Counted from the first letter of the stretch, positions 43,228 through 52,791 are shown. The stretch is DNA of 64,000 nucleotides from Paenibacillus sp. SZ31 (GCF_012912005.1 NZ_JABBEA010000019.1:48226-112225), one strand, 5' to 3'. A program made the numbers and translations. Notes: generated by a model from the letters alone, not told the origin.

Positions 43228-43725
43228 ATGTTTCAAGCTGTTTCCTATGAAGGAACACGAAGTGAGCAGCACACCGCCGTCTTGGGACAGTTAAGTGCTC
43301 TGATCCGCGATGAACCTAGTGCGATTGCCAATCTGGCGAACGCTGCTGCGCTGCTCAATGTATTCATGACCGACACCAATTGGGTCGGCTTCTATCTGTA
43401 TGATGGAAAAGAACTGGTCCTCGGGCCATTCCAAGGACTGCCTGCCTGTATCCGAATTCCATTAGGACGTGGCGTATGCGGTACATCTGCTGCCGAAAAA
43501 CGTACCATGGTCGTTGACGATGTTCATGCTTTCCCAGGCCATATTGCCTGTGACGCAGCATCCAACAGTGAGATTGTCGTACCGATCATCAAAAACGGCG
43601 AACTGTACGGGGTGCTGGATATCGACAGCCCGATCAAAAACCGTTTTGACGACGAAGACCGCGTCTTCCTGGAGAAAGCCGTAAGCCTGCTCACAGAGCA
43701 GTTGGAGGCAACCATACCCCTTTAG
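43228..43725 (+). CDS. Free methionine-(R)-sulfoxide reductase (GAF domain)
   Basis: The 165-residue protein is one GAF domain with the fRMsr cysteines: GVCGTSAAEKRTMVVDDVHAFPGHIACDAASNSEIVVPI, and NWVGFYLYDGKELVLGPFQG upstream. fRMsr reduces free methionine-R-sulfoxide with thioredoxin or glutaredoxin. A third cysteine is in FQGLPACIRIP. The start has GGGAGGGTG upstream. Monocistronic with a strong terminator. Confidence 0.94.
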   Translation: MFQAVSYEGTRSEQHTAVLGQLSALIRDEPSAIANLANAAALLNVFMTDTNWVGFYLYDGKELVLGPFQGLPACIRIPLGRGVCGTSAAEKRTMVVDDVHAFPGHIACDAASNSEIVVPIIKNGELYGVLDIDSPIKNRFDDEDRVFLEKAVSLLTEQLEATIPL

Positions 43726-43783
43726 GAAATGATGAATAAGGTGATCGGAGTCTCATCACACACGATGATGAAGAACCCGTAAT

Positions 43784-43826
43784 AACAAAGAGCGCAGTCC
43801 TCTCAGAGGTCTGCGCTCTTTGTTAT
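43784..43826. terminator. Bidirectional terminator
   Basis: AACAAAGAGCGCAG and CTGCGCTCTTTGTT flank a CCTCT/AGAGG inner stem. It lies between convergent genes. Confidence 0.92.
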
Positions 43827-43876
43827 CCATTATGATTCACACCCATGTTCTTGCTCGCCCATGTTACTTTATGCAT

Positions 43877-44689
43877 CTAGGATAAATCATGTTCCGCTTT
43901 AATCATCATCCCATCCCGCAGGAATTCAGCCAGCCTCGGGTGGTAACCATCATACATCTGACGGAAATTTTTATGCTCTACATACAGATTGGCCAAATCC
44001 CGATAGATCTCAGCGGTGGGTGTATAATAACCTTTGATCCATTCAAGATGCCTGCCAATAATCTGTTGTACTTTTGCACTACCGGGCTCCAATCCGTCCT
44101 CAATGGCCTGTTGCAAGTCCAGATGAACTTGATCAATTTTCGCCTGGGAATCCAGATAATCTTCTTTTGACTTCAACTCCTGATTTTCAGGTAATGTGGA
44201 TGAATTGGAAGATTGGATGTCGGACCTCTGAGCACCGTCTGTCTGCACATGGTTCATATCATTAGTGACTACAGCTTCAGAACCCGATTCATTCAGCAAC
44301 TGGTGACGCCCCTTATTTACAAAACCGATATAAAGATCATGTTCATCAATTTCCTGTTCACCTTGCAAATGAGAGATCGTTTTGTCCAGTGTCTGAATCA
44401 ATCCATGCAGACGGAGTGCCTTCTCCAGAATATCAATGCGATGCTGCTTCATGATGCGTATGACATCCTGAGGATTATCCCGGAGCATCGGGGCAATCTC
44501 ATTCTCCTTCATACCTACTTCCTTACAGAAAAGGATTTGCTGGAGTCTCAGCAATTCCTGCTTTTCATAATAGATGTCCTCATCTATATCCCCAAAAGCC
44601 GGATTCAGAAGACCTGTCTCCGCATACTGGCTCAGCTCGTTCAGACTTACGCCTGACATTCCGGATACATCAACCATGGAATATGCCAT
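43877..44689 (-). CDS. MerR-like regulator with TipAS-type domain
   Basis: The 270-residue protein begins MAYSMVDVSGMSGVSLNELSQYAETGLLNP, an atypical MerR helix-turn-helix (the usual RTLRYYD is replaced by NELSQYAE), then YYEKQELLRLQQILFCKEVGMKENEIAPML and a coiled-coil LEKALRLHGLIQTLDKTISHLQ. From about residue 180 is a TipAS-like ligand domain (LQQAIEDGLEPGSAKVQQII, WIKGYYTPTAEIYRDLANLYV). TipA proteins bind thiopeptides and activate drug-response genes. The degraded HTH suggests altered DNA recognition. GGAGGTG lies before ATG 44689. Confidence 0.82.
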   Translation of the reverse strand: MAYSMVDVSGMSGVSLNELSQYAETGLLNPAFGDIDEDIYYEKQELLRLQQILFCKEVGMKENEIAPMLRDNPQDVIRIMKQHRIDILEKALRLHGLIQTLDKTISHLQGEQEIDEHDLYIGFVNKGRHQLLNESGSEAVVTNDMNHVQTDGAQRSDIQSSNSSTLPENQELKSKEDYLDSQAKIDQVHLDLQQAIEDGLEPGSAKVQQIIGRHLEWIKGYYTPTAEIYRDLANLYVEHKNFRQMYDGYHPRLAEFLRDGMMIKAEHDLS

Positions 44690-44968
44690 TTGAATACACC
44701 TCCTGCCTGTCCTGCAACTCCAGAGTTCAGGCTTATTTCATACTGCATTTTATTTGAATAGTGAGAGATTATAAGACTTAGGCAATGCTGTACCGCTTCA
44801 TTCCGCTCACGCTCTGGATGGGTACATCATGCTTAGGTGATATGAGCGGCATTTAATCAAATGAATTGCGATATGTTAACTATTTATACCCGTCTCATCA
44901 GATGTGAACCCGCAGTCAATAAAGAATCGGTATGTATTTTTGAAACAGTTTTCCAACATCTACATATG
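44690..44968. other. Intergenic stretch, no gene seen
   Basis: With the terminator at 44969-45004 this makes a 368-base gap that must hold the promoter of the TipAS-type gene. I see no coding frame with a ribosome site and no other clear element. Confidence 0.35.
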
Positions 44969-45004
44969 AAAAAATCCTGTACCATGATCATGGCACAGGA
45001 TCAT
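44969..45004 (-). terminator. Terminator of the aldehyde dehydrogenase gene
   Basis: On the minus strand CCTGTGCCATGATC pairs with GATCATGGTACAGG, followed by ATTTTTTC. Confidence 0.88.
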
Positions 45005-45057
45005 ATTGTTATGTTTTCATTGGCATACCAAATGTTAAGCACGAGAAATGAAGTGAA

Positions 45058-46482
45058 TCATCCTTTGTTAAACATGACAAACTTCAATTCCGTCATTTCC
45101 TCTACCGCATATTTTACACCTTCACGCCCAATACCACTCTGCTTCACACCACCATAAGGCATGTGATCGACCCGGAACGTTGGAATATCATTAATCATAA
45201 CTCCTCCTGCCTCGATCTGATCTACAGCATGGAGGGCCGTATGAATATCATTTGTGAACACACCCGCCTGAAGTCCATAGATGGAATCGTTGACATATTC
45301 AATGCCCTCTTCAACCGAATCCACAGTATTGATCACCACGATGGGTGCAAACACTTCCTGACAGGATACCTTGGCATCACGTGGAACGTTAACCAGCACG
45401 GTTGGACGCAGAACGCCTCCTTCAGCTTGACCACCTGCTGCTACCTCGGCCCCAGCCTGTTTGGCTTCTTCAATCCAGTCAAGCGTACGCTGTACATCCT
45501 TGGAGGTAATCAGCGCAGAGACTACCGTATCCGGCTCGAGCGGGTCTCCGACCACCACTTGTTTGGCCGCTTCAGCGAAACGCCGGATGAATTCATCCGA
45601 AATATCACGATGTACGTAAATCCGCTGTAGTGAGATACATACCTGTCCCTGATACGTGAAAGCTCCCGTCACACATCGAGGAACCACTTTGTCCAGATCT
45701 GCATCCTTATCCACGATCACCGCTGCATTCGACCCAAGCTCCAATGTCACGCGTTTCAGTCCTGCTTTGCTACGAATGCTCGTGCCTACCGCTGGACTGC
45801 CTGTAAACGTAATATGAGCAACACGGGGGTGCTCGACAAGCACATCACCAATCGTTTTACCATCACCGCTCACCACGTTCAGTGCACCATCCGGCAATCC
45901 GGCTTCCTGAAGCAGATTAGCGATGTAATAGGAAGACAGCGGCGTCTGCTCCGCAGGTTTGAGAACAATCGTATTGCCCGCTGCCAGCGCTGGACCTACC
46001 TTGTGAGCTACCAGGTTCATGGGAAAATTAAACGGCGTGATTGCGCCAATGACGCCTAGAGGTTGCCGCATCGTATACCCGATGCGCCCTTCTCCACCTT
46101 TGGCTGCATCCATCGGAACCGTCTCTCCGGTCAGTCGCTTGGCTTCTTCGGCGGCAAAACGATACGTTTCCACCGTACGGTCAACCTCGGCCAGCGCTGC
46201 GGTAATCGGCTTCGCTGCCTCAAGCGCAATGATTCGCGCTGCTTCTTCTTTGCGTTCTTCAAGCATGGAGGACAACTTGTACAGAATATCTGCACGCTGA
46301 TGTGCAGGCATCTGGCGCAATTCCTTCCCAGCCTGCACCGCAGCTGCAACAGCAGCCTCCGCTTCCTCTGCTGAAGCGGACGAGACTTCTGCCAGCGTTT
46401 CCCCGGAGTATGGTGCTTGAAGTAATTTATAATCTACGGATTCGGTAGGTTTGCCACCGATAAACAGATGTTGTTTTTTCAT
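45058..46482 (-). CDS. Aldehyde dehydrogenase family protein
   Basis: The 474-residue NAD(P)-dependent enzyme oxidises an aldehyde to an acid. Motifs: ITPFNFPMNLVAHKVGPALAAGN, the Lys site VLKPAEQTPLS, FTGSPAVGTSIRS, the general-base Glu in LELGSNAAVI, the nucleophile Cys in TYQGQVCISLQRIYV and EVFAPIVVIN, ending PYGGVKQSGIGREG. Overall it resembles the lactaldehyde/succinate-semialdehyde-type branch; the substrate cannot be fixed. The likely start is the ATG at 46482, nine bases after GGAGG. Single-gene unit. Confidence 0.93.
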   Translation of the reverse strand: MKKQHLFIGGKPTESVDYKLLQAPYSGETLAEVSSASAEEAEAAVAAAVQAGKELRQMPAHQRADILYKLSSMLEERKEEAARIIALEAAKPITAALAEVDRTVETYRFAAEEAKRLTGETVPMDAAKGGEGRIGYTMRQPLGVIGAITPFNFPMNLVAHKVGPALAAGNTIVLKPAEQTPLSSYYIANLLQEAGLPDGALNVVSGDGKTIGDVLVEHPRVAHITFTGSPAVGTSIRSKAGLKRVTLELGSNAAVIVDKDADLDKVVPRCVTGAFTYQGQVCISLQRIYVHRDISDEFIRRFAEAAKQVVVGDPLEPDTVVSALITSKDVQRTLDWIEEAKQAGAEVAAGGQAEGGVLRPTVLVNVPRDAKVSCQEVFAPIVVINTVDSVEEGIEYVNDSIYGLQAGVFTNDIHTALHAVDQIEAGGVMINDIPTFRVDHMPYGGVKQSGIGREGVKYAVEEMTELKFVMFNKG

Positions 46483-46721
46483 ATGCTGCATCCTCCATTC
46501 TTTTCGAACCTATTGAACTAAAGAATGTTACACCGCCACTTTGATGACAGAACAATCTTCCAATCGCTGTCTCATGTAAAAGTTCAGTTCAATTTATATA
46601 ATCTATTTATACACTATTTCCGTGCCATCAACCCAGTAAAGGATTCCAGACGTCACCATTAGACGTCGTTAAACAGGCTTTTATACGGCCTATATCATAC
46701 AGGCTAAATTTATCTGCCGTT

Positions 46722-47144
46722 TTATTTAACCGTCAGGACGGGGCATTCTGCATGTTTTAACACACCATGACTGACACTGCCCACGATCATCTCTGCCAGC
46801 ATGCCTTTCCCGCCTGTCCCCATCACAATCATTCCACAATCTCGTTCACGCGCCACACGGCAGATCTCATGAACGGGATCACCTGCAATCAGCAGCGTTT
46901 CATGCGCAACGTCCCGTCCAGACAACTGTCTGTTCACTGGTTCTATAATATGTTGCCCTTCTTCGGCAATCCGAGCTTCCAGTTCAACACCCAATGCAGG
47001 TTCATTAATAGAAATAGCAGGATTAACATGCACGATCAACAGACTTGCGGGTTGTTTCATATTTTCTGCCAGGATCAGTGCTTGCTCCAAAGCCTTATGC
47101 GCATGATCCGAACCATCAACAGCAACCAATATACGTTTCGGCAT
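46722..47144 (-). CDS. Universal stress protein (UspA family)
   Basis: The 140-residue protein follows the Usp pattern: MPKRILVAVDGSDHAHKALEQAL at the N-terminus, IIEPVNRQL and a C-terminal IVMGTGGKGMLAEMIVGSVSHGVLKHAECPVLTVK with the ATP-binding G-x2-G-x9-GS(V) arrangement. It probably binds ATP and is induced by stress. AGGAGGAATTGCA lies before ATG 47144. The MFS gene (47163) ends 18 bases upstream, so the two form an operon. Confidence 0.94.
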   Translation of the reverse strand: MPKRILVAVDGSDHAHKALEQALILAENMKQPASLLIVHVNPAISINEPALGVELEARIAEEGQHIIEPVNRQLSGRDVAHETLLIAGDPVHEICRVARERDCGMIVMGTGGKGMLAEMIVGSVSHGVLKHAECPVLTVK

Positions 47145-47162
47145 TGCAATTCCTCCTGTGAA

Positions 47163-48383
47163 TTAGTGAGATGTAATGGCGGAATCAATATCCCGCAGAT
47201 GATGACGTCGCACCAGCAGTACCACGACTCCAACCAGAACCATTAATGCGCCAAAATAAAACGGCGTTTCCGGCAGGAACCACTCGGACAATTTACCCGC
47301 AAGCCATGGAGCAAGTGCGCCACCCAGAAAACGAACAAAGCTGTATGCAGCGGAAGCAACAGAACGTTCCACAGGTGCAGCTTCCATAACAGCCGTTGTA
47401 ATCAACGTGTTGTTAATCCCAAGGAAGATCCCTGCCACAATGACCGCCACAATGACGGTAGTCGGTGAACCCATCACAGTACCTACTGCCATAACAACTA
47501 GATCAATCGCGAACAATGTAAGCATGACACTCATGGACGGCACCGATCCGAATCGGCGTTGCAATCTTGGAGCGACAAATACCGACGTAATCGCCAGCAT
47601 CAGTCCCCAGCCAAAGAATACATAACCCAAGCCGTGCTCATCCAGATTCATGACATATGGTGAATAGGCCATCAAGGTAAAGAAACCAAAGTTATACAGA
47701 AAGGCGGTAATTGCCAATGTTTTCAGTGAAGGATAACTTAATGCTTTGAACGGATCGGACAAAGAACTGCGTGTTTTCGGTTTGGCCATCTTGGGCAACA
47801 TAAATGTAATGCTGATAAAGGCAATCGCCATCAGAACAGCCACCCCATAGAACGGGCCGCGCCAAGAGATGGAACCCAGCTCACCACCAAGCAGTGGACC
47901 AACTGCAATTCCGAGACCAAGCGCTGCTTCGTACAAAATAATCGCTTTGGCTGTCCCCGACGTGGACAGTCCCACAATGGCGGATAACGCCGTTGCGATG
48001 AACAAGGCATTACCGAGTCCCCAACCGCCACGGTAACCGACCAGTGCACCTACCGTGTCTGAGGTACCGCCGAGGAACGAGAAGATAATAATCAGCAGTA
48101 TACCGCTGAGCAGCGTCCACTTCACACCAATCCGGCTGGATACGACACCTGTAATCAGCATCGCTACCCCAGTTACAGCGTTATAACTGGTAAATAGCAG
48201 TGACACCTGGCTTTTCGAAGCATGCAGCTGATCTGCAATGGCAGGCAGAATCGGGTCAACCAGACCCAGACCCATAAAGGATATGATACATGCAAAAGCG
48301 ACCGCCCATACCGCTCGCGGTTGGGATAACAGGCCCCCACGTGATGCCGGCAATTCGTCCGGTAATGATGGCTCTCTTTTCAT
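47163..48383 (-). CDS. MFS transporter (ACDE-type efflux pump)
   Basis: The start ATG 48383 (MKREPSLPDELPAS) follows CAGGAGGAATTACGT; the longer in-frame extension upstream is not supported. About 12 membrane helices in 406 residues. Motifs: MGLGLVDPILPAIADQL in helix 1, SRIGVKWTLLSGIL in loop 2-3 and the GNALFIATALSAIVG segment typical of the YitG/YfcA-like multidrug group. Export of a drug or metabolite is likely. Its MerR-type regulator is the divergently placed next gene upstream on the same strand (48611). Cotranscribed with usp. Confidence 0.9.
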   Translation of the reverse strand: MKREPSLPDELPASRGGLLSQPRAVWAVAFACIISFMGLGLVDPILPAIADQLHASKSQVSLLFTSYNAVTGVAMLITGVVSSRIGVKWTLLSGILLIIIFSFLGGTSDTVGALVGYRGGWGLGNALFIATALSAIVGLSTSGTAKAIILYEAALGLGIAVGPLLGGELGSISWRGPFYGVAVLMAIAFISITFMLPKMAKPKTRSSLSDPFKALSYPSLKTLAITAFLYNFGFFTLMAYSPYVMNLDEHGLGYVFFGWGLMLAITSVFVAPRLQRRFGSVPSMSVMLTLFAIDLVVMAVGTVMGSPTTVIVAVIVAGIFLGINNTLITTAVMEAAPVERSVASAAYSFVRFLGGALAPWLAGKLSEWFLPETPFYFGALMVLVGVVVLLVRRHHLRDIDSAITSH

Positions 48384-48610
48384 ACGTAATTCCTCCTGTG
48401 AATAATTTATATGGTTAATCTTTATATTTGAAAATGACCGTGAAAACGATGAAAAATTGCATTCATTTTCATGAATAGAGGTAACAAAACGGCACAAATG
48501 ACACCGGAACATCCGGTGTTTGTACAGGATCGCCACAGGTACTAGTACTCACTCCATGTAGCGATTATGTGTATACAGTTTTGTTTATTAAACATTAGAT
48601 GCTAATTCGG

Positions 48611-49063
48611 TTAGCCGTCTTCATCACCCTGCCGATCATGTGCCTGTAACTTCTGAATACCGCTCCGAACGCGTTCACGTAGCTCTTCCAGTTCAGTCTG
48701 TACGGCATGTATGCTCTGAAGTTTCTGCTCAATCAGTTGCAGCTGACCATCCAGCGTTGTCTCGATCGTGTTGAGCTTCTCGATCCGCTCTCTCACTTCG
48801 GTCGTCTGCCGGTAGTCAAAACGTTGTTCGTTCAAAGCATCTGCCGTTGCCACATAGGTATGTAGCTCCTGAAGGGAGAATCCAAGTACCTCTTTGGCGC
48901 GAACCACCTTTTTCAGGTAATCTATATCCTCCCGAGTGTACAACCGCGTCCCGCCATCTGTCCGCTGAGGTGAAGGCATGACACCAATCTCTTCATAATA
49001 CCGAATGGTTCGCTTGGTCAAACCGCACTCCTTGGCTACGTCGTCGATTTTATATAAACTCAT
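48611..49063 (-). CDS. MerR family transcriptional regulator
   Basis: A 150-residue regulator starting at ATG 49063 (GAGGTGA upstream). It has a proper MerR HTH (LYKIDDVAKECGLTKRTIRYYEEIGVMP) and wing (RLYTREDIDYLKKVVRAKEVLGFSLQEL), then a long coiled coil (REEKLNTIETTLDGQL-like region) for dimerisation. No cysteine-rich metal site is evident, so a drug-type effector is likelier. It lies 227 bases upstream of the MFS-usp operon on the same strand and probably activates it. Confidence 0.92.
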   Translation of the reverse strand: MSLYKIDDVAKECGLTKRTIRYYEEIGVMPSPQRTDGGTRLYTREDIDYLKKVVRAKEVLGFSLQELHTYVATADALNEQRFDYRQTTEVRERIEKLNTIETTLDGQLQLIEQKLQSIHAVQTELEELRERVRSGIQKLQAHDRQGDEDG

Positions 49064-49202
49064 TTCCTTCACCTCTTCTTCTTTTTATATGTCTATAATG
49101 TTATGTACATAATTATATATAATATTAACGTTAACGTCAACGTTAGATTTTATATATGAAGTCTTAGCGAATTTAACATCGCTTCGATAGCTATCTTTAA
49201 CA

Positions 49203-49234
49203 CAAAAAGACCCGCTTCGCACGCGAGTCCTCTT
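49203..49234 (-). terminator. Terminator after the SdpI-like gene
   Basis: On the minus strand GACTCGC and GCGGGTC flank a short loop and end in TTTTTGTG. Confidence 0.7.
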
Positions 49235-49260
49235 CTCTAAACCTATTCACTAATCTTACC

Positions 49261-49617
49261 TTAAACGTTCTGCTCATTCTGTTGCTGTTGTGCACGCTGC
49301 ATTTGCTTCAGACGGCCTTCCACTCTGGTAAAAAGTCTAAACGTATAGAATCCTGTAGCAACCAGACTCAGAACCAAAGCTCGTACATCCGTAAGCCAGA
49401 ACCCGATTATGCCGAATATCGTAATAATTACACCAAACTGCATCATCAGATTGGCGCTATACTTTTGCGCTTCGTCCCATAGCTCGGGATTACTCATTGC
49501 ACGCGGGGTCCGGTACCCATATATTCCGTTAATCATTTTCGGTGGTTTTTTGAACACCATTAACCCCAGAATGAAATAACACACCCCGATGATGATTCCT
49601 ACTACTGCTCCTGTCAA
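49261..49617 (-). CDS. SdpI family membrane protein
   Basis: The 118-residue protein begins at TTG 49617 (AAGGGGAG upstream). It has three hydrophobic segments and the family signature INGIYGYRTPRAMSNPELWDEAQKYS between the first two. In B. subtilis SdpI gives immunity to the SdpC toxin and is also a signal-transducing receptor; the toxin genes are absent here, so this may be an orphan immunity protein. The end is Gln-rich (QRAQQQQNEQN). Alone, with a terminator on both sides. Confidence 0.87.
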   Translation of the reverse strand: MTGAVVGIIIGVCYFILGLMVFKKPPKMINGIYGYRTPRAMSNPELWDEAQKYSANLMMQFGVIITIFGIIGFWLTDVRALVLSLVATGFYTFRLFTRVEGRLKQMQRAQQQQNEQNV

Positions 49618-49672
49618 AACATTCTCCCCTTCTCTACATAACTTCTCATCAACATAATGCCTTGAAAAATAT

Positions 49673-49706
49673 AAAAACGGCTCTACGTATATACGAAGAG
49701 CCGCCT
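49673..49706 (-). terminator. Terminator of the metal-ATPase gene
   Basis: GGCTCTTCGTA and TACGTAGAGCC on the minus strand, followed by GTTTTTATATTTTT. Confidence 0.9.
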
Positions 49707-49722
49707 AATTCGTTTCGTAAAC

Positions 49723-52038
49723 TTAGATATTCTTCACACGAAGTACACGCATGGCGTTCAGGACAGCCAATACCGTAACACCGACATCGGAGAATACCGC
49801 TTCCCACATGGTGGCAATACCGAACACACCCAGTAGCAGGAAGATCGCCTTAACCCCCAGAGCGAACGCGATATTTTGCCATACAATCATTCGTGTACGC
49901 TTTGCAATGCGGATAGCGCTCGCTAGTTTTGACGGTTCATCTGTCATGATGACCACGTCTGCCGCTTCAATCGCGGCATCCGAGCCGAGTCCCCCCATCG
50001 CTACGCCCACGTCAGCGCGTGCCAGCACAGGTGTATCGTTGATACCGTCACCGACAAACACCATCTTCTCCTTCGGAGACTTGGCAGCTTCCAGTTGCTC
50101 TAGCCGTTCGACTTTGTCCTGTGGCAGCAATTCAGCATAGACCTCATCCACACCTAACTCACGTCCTACTGCTTCACCCACGGCTTTGGCATCACCTGTA
50201 AGCATGACCGTTTTGCGGATGCCGAGTTTCTTCAGCGCCTGAATGGCAGCAGCTGCATCATCCTTCACTTCATCGGCAATGATCAGATGACCAACATATA
50301 CCCCAGCCTGAGCAATGTGGACTATCGTTCCTACCGTCTCTGGTGTGCTATACGATATACCCGCCTGCTCCATTAGTTTGGCGTTGCCTGCCAGCACTTC
50401 CTGACCATCGACGCTCACCTTGATCCCGTGTCCGGCAACTTCATCATAGCCCTCCACACCTTGCGTTGGGATATCTTTGGCCCAAGCTGCACGAATGGAT
50501 TCGGCAATCGGATGATTGGAATTCGCTTCGGCAATGGCCGCCAGCTTCATCAGTTCTTCTTCCGTACGTCCACCTTCGGGACGTATGGCTGTTACTTTAA
50601 ATACACCTTTGGTTAGTGTACCCGTTTTATCGAAAACAACGACTTTCACATCGTTCAACGCTTCAAGGTAGTTACTGCCTTTGACGAGAATACCGTTACG
50701 TGAAGCCGCTCCGATGCCACCAAAGAATCCAAGGGGAATAGAGACCACAAGCGCACAAGGGCATGAGATAACCAAGAAGACCAAGGCTCGATAGATCCAA
50801 TCAGCAAATGTTGCACCACTAAGTATCAACGGCGGAACAAATGCAATCAAGGCAGCAAGGATAACAACAACCGGTGTGTAATAACGAGCGAATTTACTAA
50901 TAAAATGTTCTGTTTTCGCCTTCCGGCTACTCGCGTTCTGCACCAGATCCAAAATTTTGGATACCGTTGATTCACCAAACGTTTTGGTCACTTCAATCGT
51001 CAACATACCGTTTTTGTTCACAAAACCGCTTAGTACATCACTACCTGGCTCCAACTCACGAGGTACCGATTCCCCTGTCAGAGCAGAAGTGTCCACCATA
51101 GAACGTCCAGTTCTTACGATACCGTCCAGCGGTACTCGCTCGCCTGCTTTCACCACAATTCGATCACCAATCTGTACTTCTTCAGGAGATACACGCCGGG
51201 TTTCGTCACCCGAACCCGTCAGGATATTCGCGTAATCCGGCCGAATGTCCATGAGTGCTTGAATGGACTTGCGTGATCGATTAACCGCCATACCCTGAAA
51301 CAGCTCCCCAAGCTGATAGAAGAGCATGACCGCTACCCCTTCCGGATACTCTCCAATAGCAAAGGCACCCAAGGTAGCAACGGACATCAGGAAGTATTCA
51401 TCGAATACCTGACCGCGGATGATGTTTTTGAAAGCCTGGAGCACAATATCTCCCCCGGCGATCAGATAAGCGAGCGCATAGAGAGCAAATTGCGCCCAGC
51501 CCTCCAGCGGCGACCAGATGGCAGCTGCGAGCAACACAGAACCAGCAGCAAGACGAGCAAGTAATACTTTCGTCTGTCCAGCACCATGTTCATGCGTATG
51601 GCTATGATCATGCCCAGCATGACTTCCGTGCTCATGCACATGACCATGTGTGTGTCCCTCTGAATCTGAGTGATCATGTGTATGCGAGTGTTTGCCATGT
51701 GAATGTCCATGATGATGTCCTGCATGGTCATGACTGTGGTTATGCGTGCCAGCTGCACTCCCTGTATGAGTGTGCACATGTCCGTTCACATGTTTTCCTT
51801 TTTCCGAGATGCGTATATGCGGCTCTAGCCGCAGCACTTTGCGTTTGGCTTCTTCCACTACCTGCTCATCCATATCGGAAGTGGTGTGCATCGATAACGT
51901 TTTGGTAACGAAATTGACAGAGCATTCACTGATGCCTTTAATTTTTTTGACGCCATTTTCAATCTTCAATGCGCAGTTCGCACAATCCAATCCATCAAGC
52001 AGCAGTTCCCTTTTCACCTGTTCCTGTCCGGTTCCCAT
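49723..52038 (-). CDS. cadA: CadA-type heavy-metal P-type ATPase with His-rich linker
   Basis: A 771-residue PIB-2 ATPase that exports Zn2+, Cd2+ or Pb2+. The N-terminal HMA domain binds metal through Cys19 and Cys22 (LDCANCALKIENGV). Between about residues 83 and 151 there are more than 25 histidines (HSHDHAGHHHGHSHGKHSH and similar). Then six or more helices, the ion motif FLVISCPCALVVSIPLG, the phosphorylation site VVVFDKTGTLTKG, TGDAK and MVFVGDGINDTPVLARADVGVAMG. AAAGGGGAG precedes ATG 52038. The divergent ArsR gene (52266) is the probable repressor; operator candidates lie between them. Confidence 0.95.
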   Translation of the reverse strand: MGTGQEQVKRELLLDGLDCANCALKIENGVKKIKGISECSVNFVTKTLSMHTTSDMDEQVVEEAKRKVLRLEPHIRISEKGKHVNGHVHTHTGSAAGTHNHSHDHAGHHHGHSHGKHSHTHDHSDSEGHTHGHVHEHGSHAGHDHSHTHEHGAGQTKVLLARLAAGSVLLAAAIWSPLEGWAQFALYALAYLIAGGDIVLQAFKNIIRGQVFDEYFLMSVATLGAFAIGEYPEGVAVMLFYQLGELFQGMAVNRSRKSIQALMDIRPDYANILTGSGDETRRVSPEEVQIGDRIVVKAGERVPLDGIVRTGRSMVDTSALTGESVPRELEPGSDVLSGFVNKNGMLTIEVTKTFGESTVSKILDLVQNASSRKAKTEHFISKFARYYTPVVVILAALIAFVPPLILSGATFADWIYRALVFLVISCPCALVVSIPLGFFGGIGAASRNGILVKGSNYLEALNDVKVVVFDKTGTLTKGVFKVTAIRPEGGRTEEELMKLAAIAEANSNHPIAESIRAAWAKDIPTQGVEGYDEVAGHGIKVSVDGQEVLAGNAKLMEQAGISYSTPETVGTIVHIAQAGVYVGHLIIADEVKDDAAAAIQALKKLGIRKTVMLTGDAKAVGEAVGRELGVDEVYAELLPQDKVERLEQLEAAKSPKEKMVFVGDGINDTPVLARADVGVAMGGLGSDAAIEAADVVIMTDEPSKLASAIRIAKRTRMIVWQNIAFALGVKAIFLLLGVFGIATMWEAVFSDVGVTVLAVLNAMRVLRVKNI

Positions 52039-52091
52039 GTGAATTCTCCCCTTTGCAGTACAAAAACGATGTTATATTTCAAATGTATTCA

Positions 52092-52111
52092 ATACATGAG
52101 CACTCATTCAT
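52092..52111. promoter_or_regulatory. ArsR/CadC-type operator candidate
   Basis: ATGAG-CA-CTCAT at 52096-52107 is a perfect inverted repeat flanked by ATAC and TCAT, 58 bases before the cadA start. SmtB/CadC operators have similar TGA/TCA cores. Confidence 0.5.
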
Positions 52112-52265
52112 ATGTTTGGTTACCCCTATTATATGCGCGCCTAAACATGAGTGTCAACAATCGTTGTTGATTTTTCATACAGATTATGCTAATAGTAATC
52201 ATTTCGCTTTAGGCGGGTTTTGGATATAATAGAGGTATAGTTGTTAACATAGGCGGTGATAGGAA

Positions 52266-52637
52266 ATGGAACAACCGGTTAAAGCACCAAGCGAATGTGA
52301 TGCAGCCTGCTCGGGTACTGAAGCCGACGTGCAGACGATTCGCACTTCACTCATAGATCGGGAGACCTCTACCGAGATGGCGGATTGGTTTAAGGCATTC
52401 AGTGATCCAACACGTCTACGTATTATTGATGCGCTGTTACAGAAGGAATTATGTGTTCATGACCTGACGGTTCTGCTGGATATGGGTCAATCGGCCATTT
52501 CACACCAGCTACGCTCACTCCGCAACATGCGGATCGTCAAGCGGCGCAAGGAAGGCAAGACTGTGTATTACTCTCTTGACGATACTCATATTGAGCAGAT
52601 CTTCCTGCAAACGCTCCAGCATATTAAACACAGCTAG
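52266..52637 (+). CDS. ArsR/SmtB family metal-responsive regulator (CadC-like)
   Basis: The 123-residue winged helix has the core FKAFSDPTRLRIIDALLQKELCVHDLTVLLDMGQSAISHQLRSLR, where ELCVHDL resembles the CadC metal site and QSAISHQLRSL is the recognition helix. A C-terminal DDTHIEQIFLQTLQHIKH offers the His/Asp ligands of an alpha5 site. The N-terminal arm has two more cysteines (ECDAACSG). It is divergent from cadA and should repress it until Zn2+/Cd2+/Pb2+ binds. Start ATG 52266 behind GGCGGTGATAGG. Confidence 0.94.
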   Translation: MEQPVKAPSECDAACSGTEADVQTIRTSLIDRETSTEMADWFKAFSDPTRLRIIDALLQKELCVHDLTVLLDMGQSAISHQLRSLRNMRIVKRRKEGKTVYYSLDDTHIEQIFLQTLQHIKHS

Positions 52638-52661
52638 GCAGCAGCCAAGCTTGTTCATGAA

Positions 52662-52709
52662 GAAGAACCCCCGCCTCTCGGCTATATGCCGATGGACGGG
52701 GGTTCTTCT
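52662..52709. terminator. Bidirectional terminator after arsR
   Basis: AAGAACCCCCG and CGGGGGTTCTT flank an inner CGGC/GCCG hairpin. Confidence 0.93.
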
Positions 52710-52791
52710 TGGTAAGGATACCGTTTTGTACAGAATGGATATAAAGTAACTACTCCTTCTGATTACCGTTCAATTGGTGCTTGCCACTCCA

